From Larkinella knui (GTDB lineage Bacteria; Bacteroidota; Bacteroidia; Cytophagales; Spirosomataceae), in the NCBI RefSeq assembly GCF_003858645.1, contig NZ_RQJP01000004.1, forward strand, positions 682,001-746,000: a stretch of DNA of 64,000 nucleotides. The letters run 5' to 3'. Below, one piece after another: positions 62,146 through 64,000 of the stretch (within the stretch, counting starts at the first letter, position 1; each line of letters begins with the position of its first letter). The notes beneath the pieces are model-generated. The model worked only from the letters and a program-made list of their open reading frames with translations, searched no databases and was not told the origin of the DNA. The position numbers and the translations under genes are program-made.

Positions 62146-63585
62146 ATGAAAATAAGACTCGTATCGCTTCTTTTTAGTTGGCTGCTGCTGGTCGGCTGCG
62201 AGAATAATCTGGAAGAAAAACCGCTGGATTTTTTTGAAGAATCCAACTCCTTCAATACCGACAAAGACGCCACCTCGGCCATCAACGGCGTCTACAACGC
62301 CCTGCGGACCAACAGCTATTACGGCCTGGGAATCACCACCCTGTCGGATGCCAGTGGCGAAGAATGCTTCATTCGGGCCGACGGCGGCAGCGCCGAAAAC
62401 ATCGAGATTGACAAGTGCCGGTATACGTCCGCCAACTCGAACTTCGACAATTTTTACACGGCGGTTTACCAGCTGATCAACCGGGCCAACCGCGTGATCG
62501 ACAAGGTTCCCGGCATTGCGATGGACGCCAAATTGCGCGATCAGATTGTGGGCGAAGCCAAATTTCTGCGGGCGCTGGCGTATTTCGATCTGGTGCGGGC
62601 TTTTGGCGATGTGCCGCTGATTACGACGGTTTCCAACGATGTGGTCAATGTGAAAGTCCCGCGCGATCCGGTCGATAAAATCTACCAGCAGATTACGCAG
62701 GATTTGCTGGATGCGGAAAAGGTTGTTCCGGTTAAATATACCGCTGCGAGCGAAATTGGCCGGGCCACGTCGGGTGCCGTGAAGTCGATTCTGGCGAAGG
62801 TTTACCTGACCCGGAAAGACTGGACGAATGCGGCTGCCAAAGCCAAAGAAGTCATTGATTCCAGGGCGTATGCGTTGTTTCCGGATTATAAATCCGTATT
62901 TCTTCCCGAGAACAAAAACGGCATCGAGCATATTTTTTCGGTTCAGTACAGTTGTGTTCAACAGACCTACGGCAGCGCGTTTGCCAAAATCTTTGCCATC
63001 TATTTTACGTATCCCATCGACCTGGAAGGGGGCGCGTACCAGGCGACCGACGCGCACGAAGCTTCGTATTTGCCGGGTGATTACCGCAAACAGGTAACCA
63101 TTATCCGGGAAAAGAAACTGGCCAACGGAACCGTCGTCCAATCCCGGACGGGCGCTTTCAACGATAAATACTGGGACCCGACGCCCTGCGGCCCCAACCA
63201 GGCCCGCAACAACTTCATGGTGATTCGGTACGCCGATGTGCTGCTGATGTATGCCGAGGCCCTGAACGAGCTCAACGGCCCAACCGCCGACGCGTTTGCC
63301 GCCATCAATCAGGTTCGGGCCCGGGCCCGGAACGGCGTGGCTACGGCGGCCCCGCAGGATTTGACCGGACTGACAAAAGAGCAGTTTCGGGATGCGGTTT
63401 TGCAGGAACGGAGCTGGGAACTTTGCTTCGAAGGCCACCGGCGCTGGGATTTACTCCGGACCGGGAAGTACCTGGATGTGATCCGGAAATCGGGCATTCC
63501 GGCGGAAGACAAGCACTTGCTGTATCCCATTCCGCAAAACGAAATCGATGTCAATCCGGCACTCGTCCAAAATCCGGGGTATTGA
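62146..63585 (+). CDS. SusD/RagB-type surface lipoprotein (second locus)
   Basis: 479 residues. Lipoprotein signal MKIRLVSLLFSWLLLVGCEN (Cys 18), then SusD features DATSAINGVYNALRTNSYYG, AKFLRALAYFDLVRAFGDVP, and the end RSWELCFEGHRRWDLLRTGK. It pairs with the SusC gene 24 bases upstream. Not close to the SusD at 30776. Substrate unknown. Confidence 0.94.
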   Translation: MKIRLVSLLFSWLLLVGCENNLEEKPLDFFEESNSFNTDKDATSAINGVYNALRTNSYYGLGITTLSDASGEECFIRADGGSAENIEIDKCRYTSANSNFDNFYTAVYQLINRANRVIDKVPGIAMDAKLRDQIVGEAKFLRALAYFDLVRAFGDVPLITTVSNDVVNVKVPRDPVDKIYQQITQDLLDAEKVVPVKYTAASEIGRATSGAVKSILAKVYLTRKDWTNAAAKAKEVIDSRAYALFPDYKSVFLPENKNGIEHIFSVQYSCVQQTYGSAFAKIFAIYFTYPIDLEGGAYQATDAHEASYLPGDYRKQVTIIREKKLANGTVVQSRTGAFNDKYWDPTPCGPNQARNNFMVIRYADVLLMYAEALNELNGPTADAFAAINQVRARARNGVATAAPQDLTGLTKEQFRDAVLQERSWELCFEGHRRWDLLRTGKYLDVIRKSGIPAEDKHLLYPIPQNEIDVNPALVQNPGY

Positions 63586-63622
63586 ATTCCAACTAACCTG
63601 TCAACTTAACATTCGGTGACTG

Positions 63623-64000
63623 ATGAAAAACCAACTGATCTTTAAGGCTTTATACTTTTTTTGTCTGGTAAGTGCACCTTTCTTGAGCCCATGCCAAACC
63701 ACGGCGCCGTATGACGTGGTGGTGTACGGCGGTACACCCAGTGGCGTGATTGCCGCTGTGGCAGCAGCCCGGGAAGGCGCGAAGGTGCTGCTGATCGAAC
63801 AGACCAAACACGTCGGTGGGTTGAGTACGAGCGGTATTGGTACTGCTGAAACCGAACACATGATCGAGGAAACGTTTTCGGGGCTGGCACTGGAATTTTA
63901 CCAGCGGCTGGGGCGGTATTACCTGAAAACCCTGCCGAATCCGGAGAAATATCCATCCCCGTTCCGGCCAACGAGCAAAGTGTACGGCGAAAACCGCCCG
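63623..64000 (+). CDS. FAD-dependent oxidoreductase, 5' part (cut by the right edge)
   Basis: The first 126 codons are visible. A signal or lipoprotein-like N-terminus (KALYFFCLVSAPFLSPCQTT) is followed by the dinucleotide-binding motif VVVYGGTPSGVIAAVAAARE and KVLLIEQTKHVGGLSTSGIG, typical of exported FAD_oxidored proteins found with SusC/SusD pairs. 37 bases after SusD, so it is likely in the same operon. The catalytic half is outside the window. Confidence 0.85.
   Translation, partial: MKNQLIFKALYFFCLVSAPFLSPCQTTAPYDVVVYGGTPSGVIAAVAAAREGAKVLLIEQTKHVGGLSTSGIGTAETEHMIEETFSGLALEFYQRLGRYYLKTLPNPEKYPSPFRPTSKVYGENRP

Noticed and set aside
61249-63438. 729-codon open frame opposite SusC/SusD of the second locus
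   Set aside because: Runs across two certain genes and their junction on the other strand; composition is arginine/glycine-rich shadow sequence.

Overview
The window reads as chromosome of an aerobic Bacteroidota bacterium, most likely order Cytophagales and close to Spirosoma/Larkinella. That placement is an inference from gene content: two SusC/SusD pairs each behind an ECF sigma factor and a FecR anti-sigma factor, PepSY, DoxX and CbrC proteins, planctomycete-type cytochromes, and promoters of the Bacteroidota type (-7 box TAnnTTTG). No rRNA, tRNA, CRISPR array, transposase or phage gene was recognised. About 56 protein genes can be supported.

Layout. 0-6.1 kb, minus strand: a capsule/exopolysaccharide export block (SLBB outer-membrane export protein, Wzz-like chain-length protein, GDP-mannose 4,6-dehydratase, Wzx-type flippase) that runs off the left edge. 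6.3-10.1 kb: housekeeping genes (gamma carbonic anhydrase, Fur-family regulator, DedA, ABC-F ATPase). 10.4-12.8 kb: a SUMF1-fold protein and a Tat-exported Gfo/Idh/MocA protein. 12.9-16.5 kb: PepSY protein, MscS channel, GNAT acetyltransferase and an NTF2-like protein.

16.7-37.3 kb is the most distinctive part. A minus-strand set (DUF1501, PSD1/planctomycete-cytochrome protein, DUF2231-cytochrome-LRR fusion, NHL propeller, lone CdiI-like immunity protein) faces away from a plus-strand set (ECF sigma, FecR, SusC, SusD, a second PSD1 protein, a second DUF1501 protein). The parts suggest a surface nutrient-uptake system joined to exported heme proteins and Tat-exported proteins. The substrate is not evident. 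Long perfect or near-perfect hairpins sit between the genes, including a 36-bp perfect stem between one PSD1/DUF1501 pair.

37.4-51.9 kb is a looser accessory stretch: a DHFR-like/ArsR/SRPBCC operon with a palindromic leader, acetyltransferase, DoxX, serine hydrolase, D-aminoacylase, CbrC, an AraC regulator with small downstream genes, and several relics (D-aminoacylase tail, alpha/beta-hydrolase tail, frameshifted small membrane gene, shortened DUF4386 gene). 52.0-56.4 kb holds uvrA, an MgtC family gene and an outer-membrane protein. 56.5-64.0 kb is a second sigma/FecR/SusC/SusD locus, ending in an FAD-dependent oxidoreductase cut by the right edge.

All family names are from reading the protein sequences, not from database searches. 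Starts were chosen from ATG position, signal peptides and overlap with neighbours.
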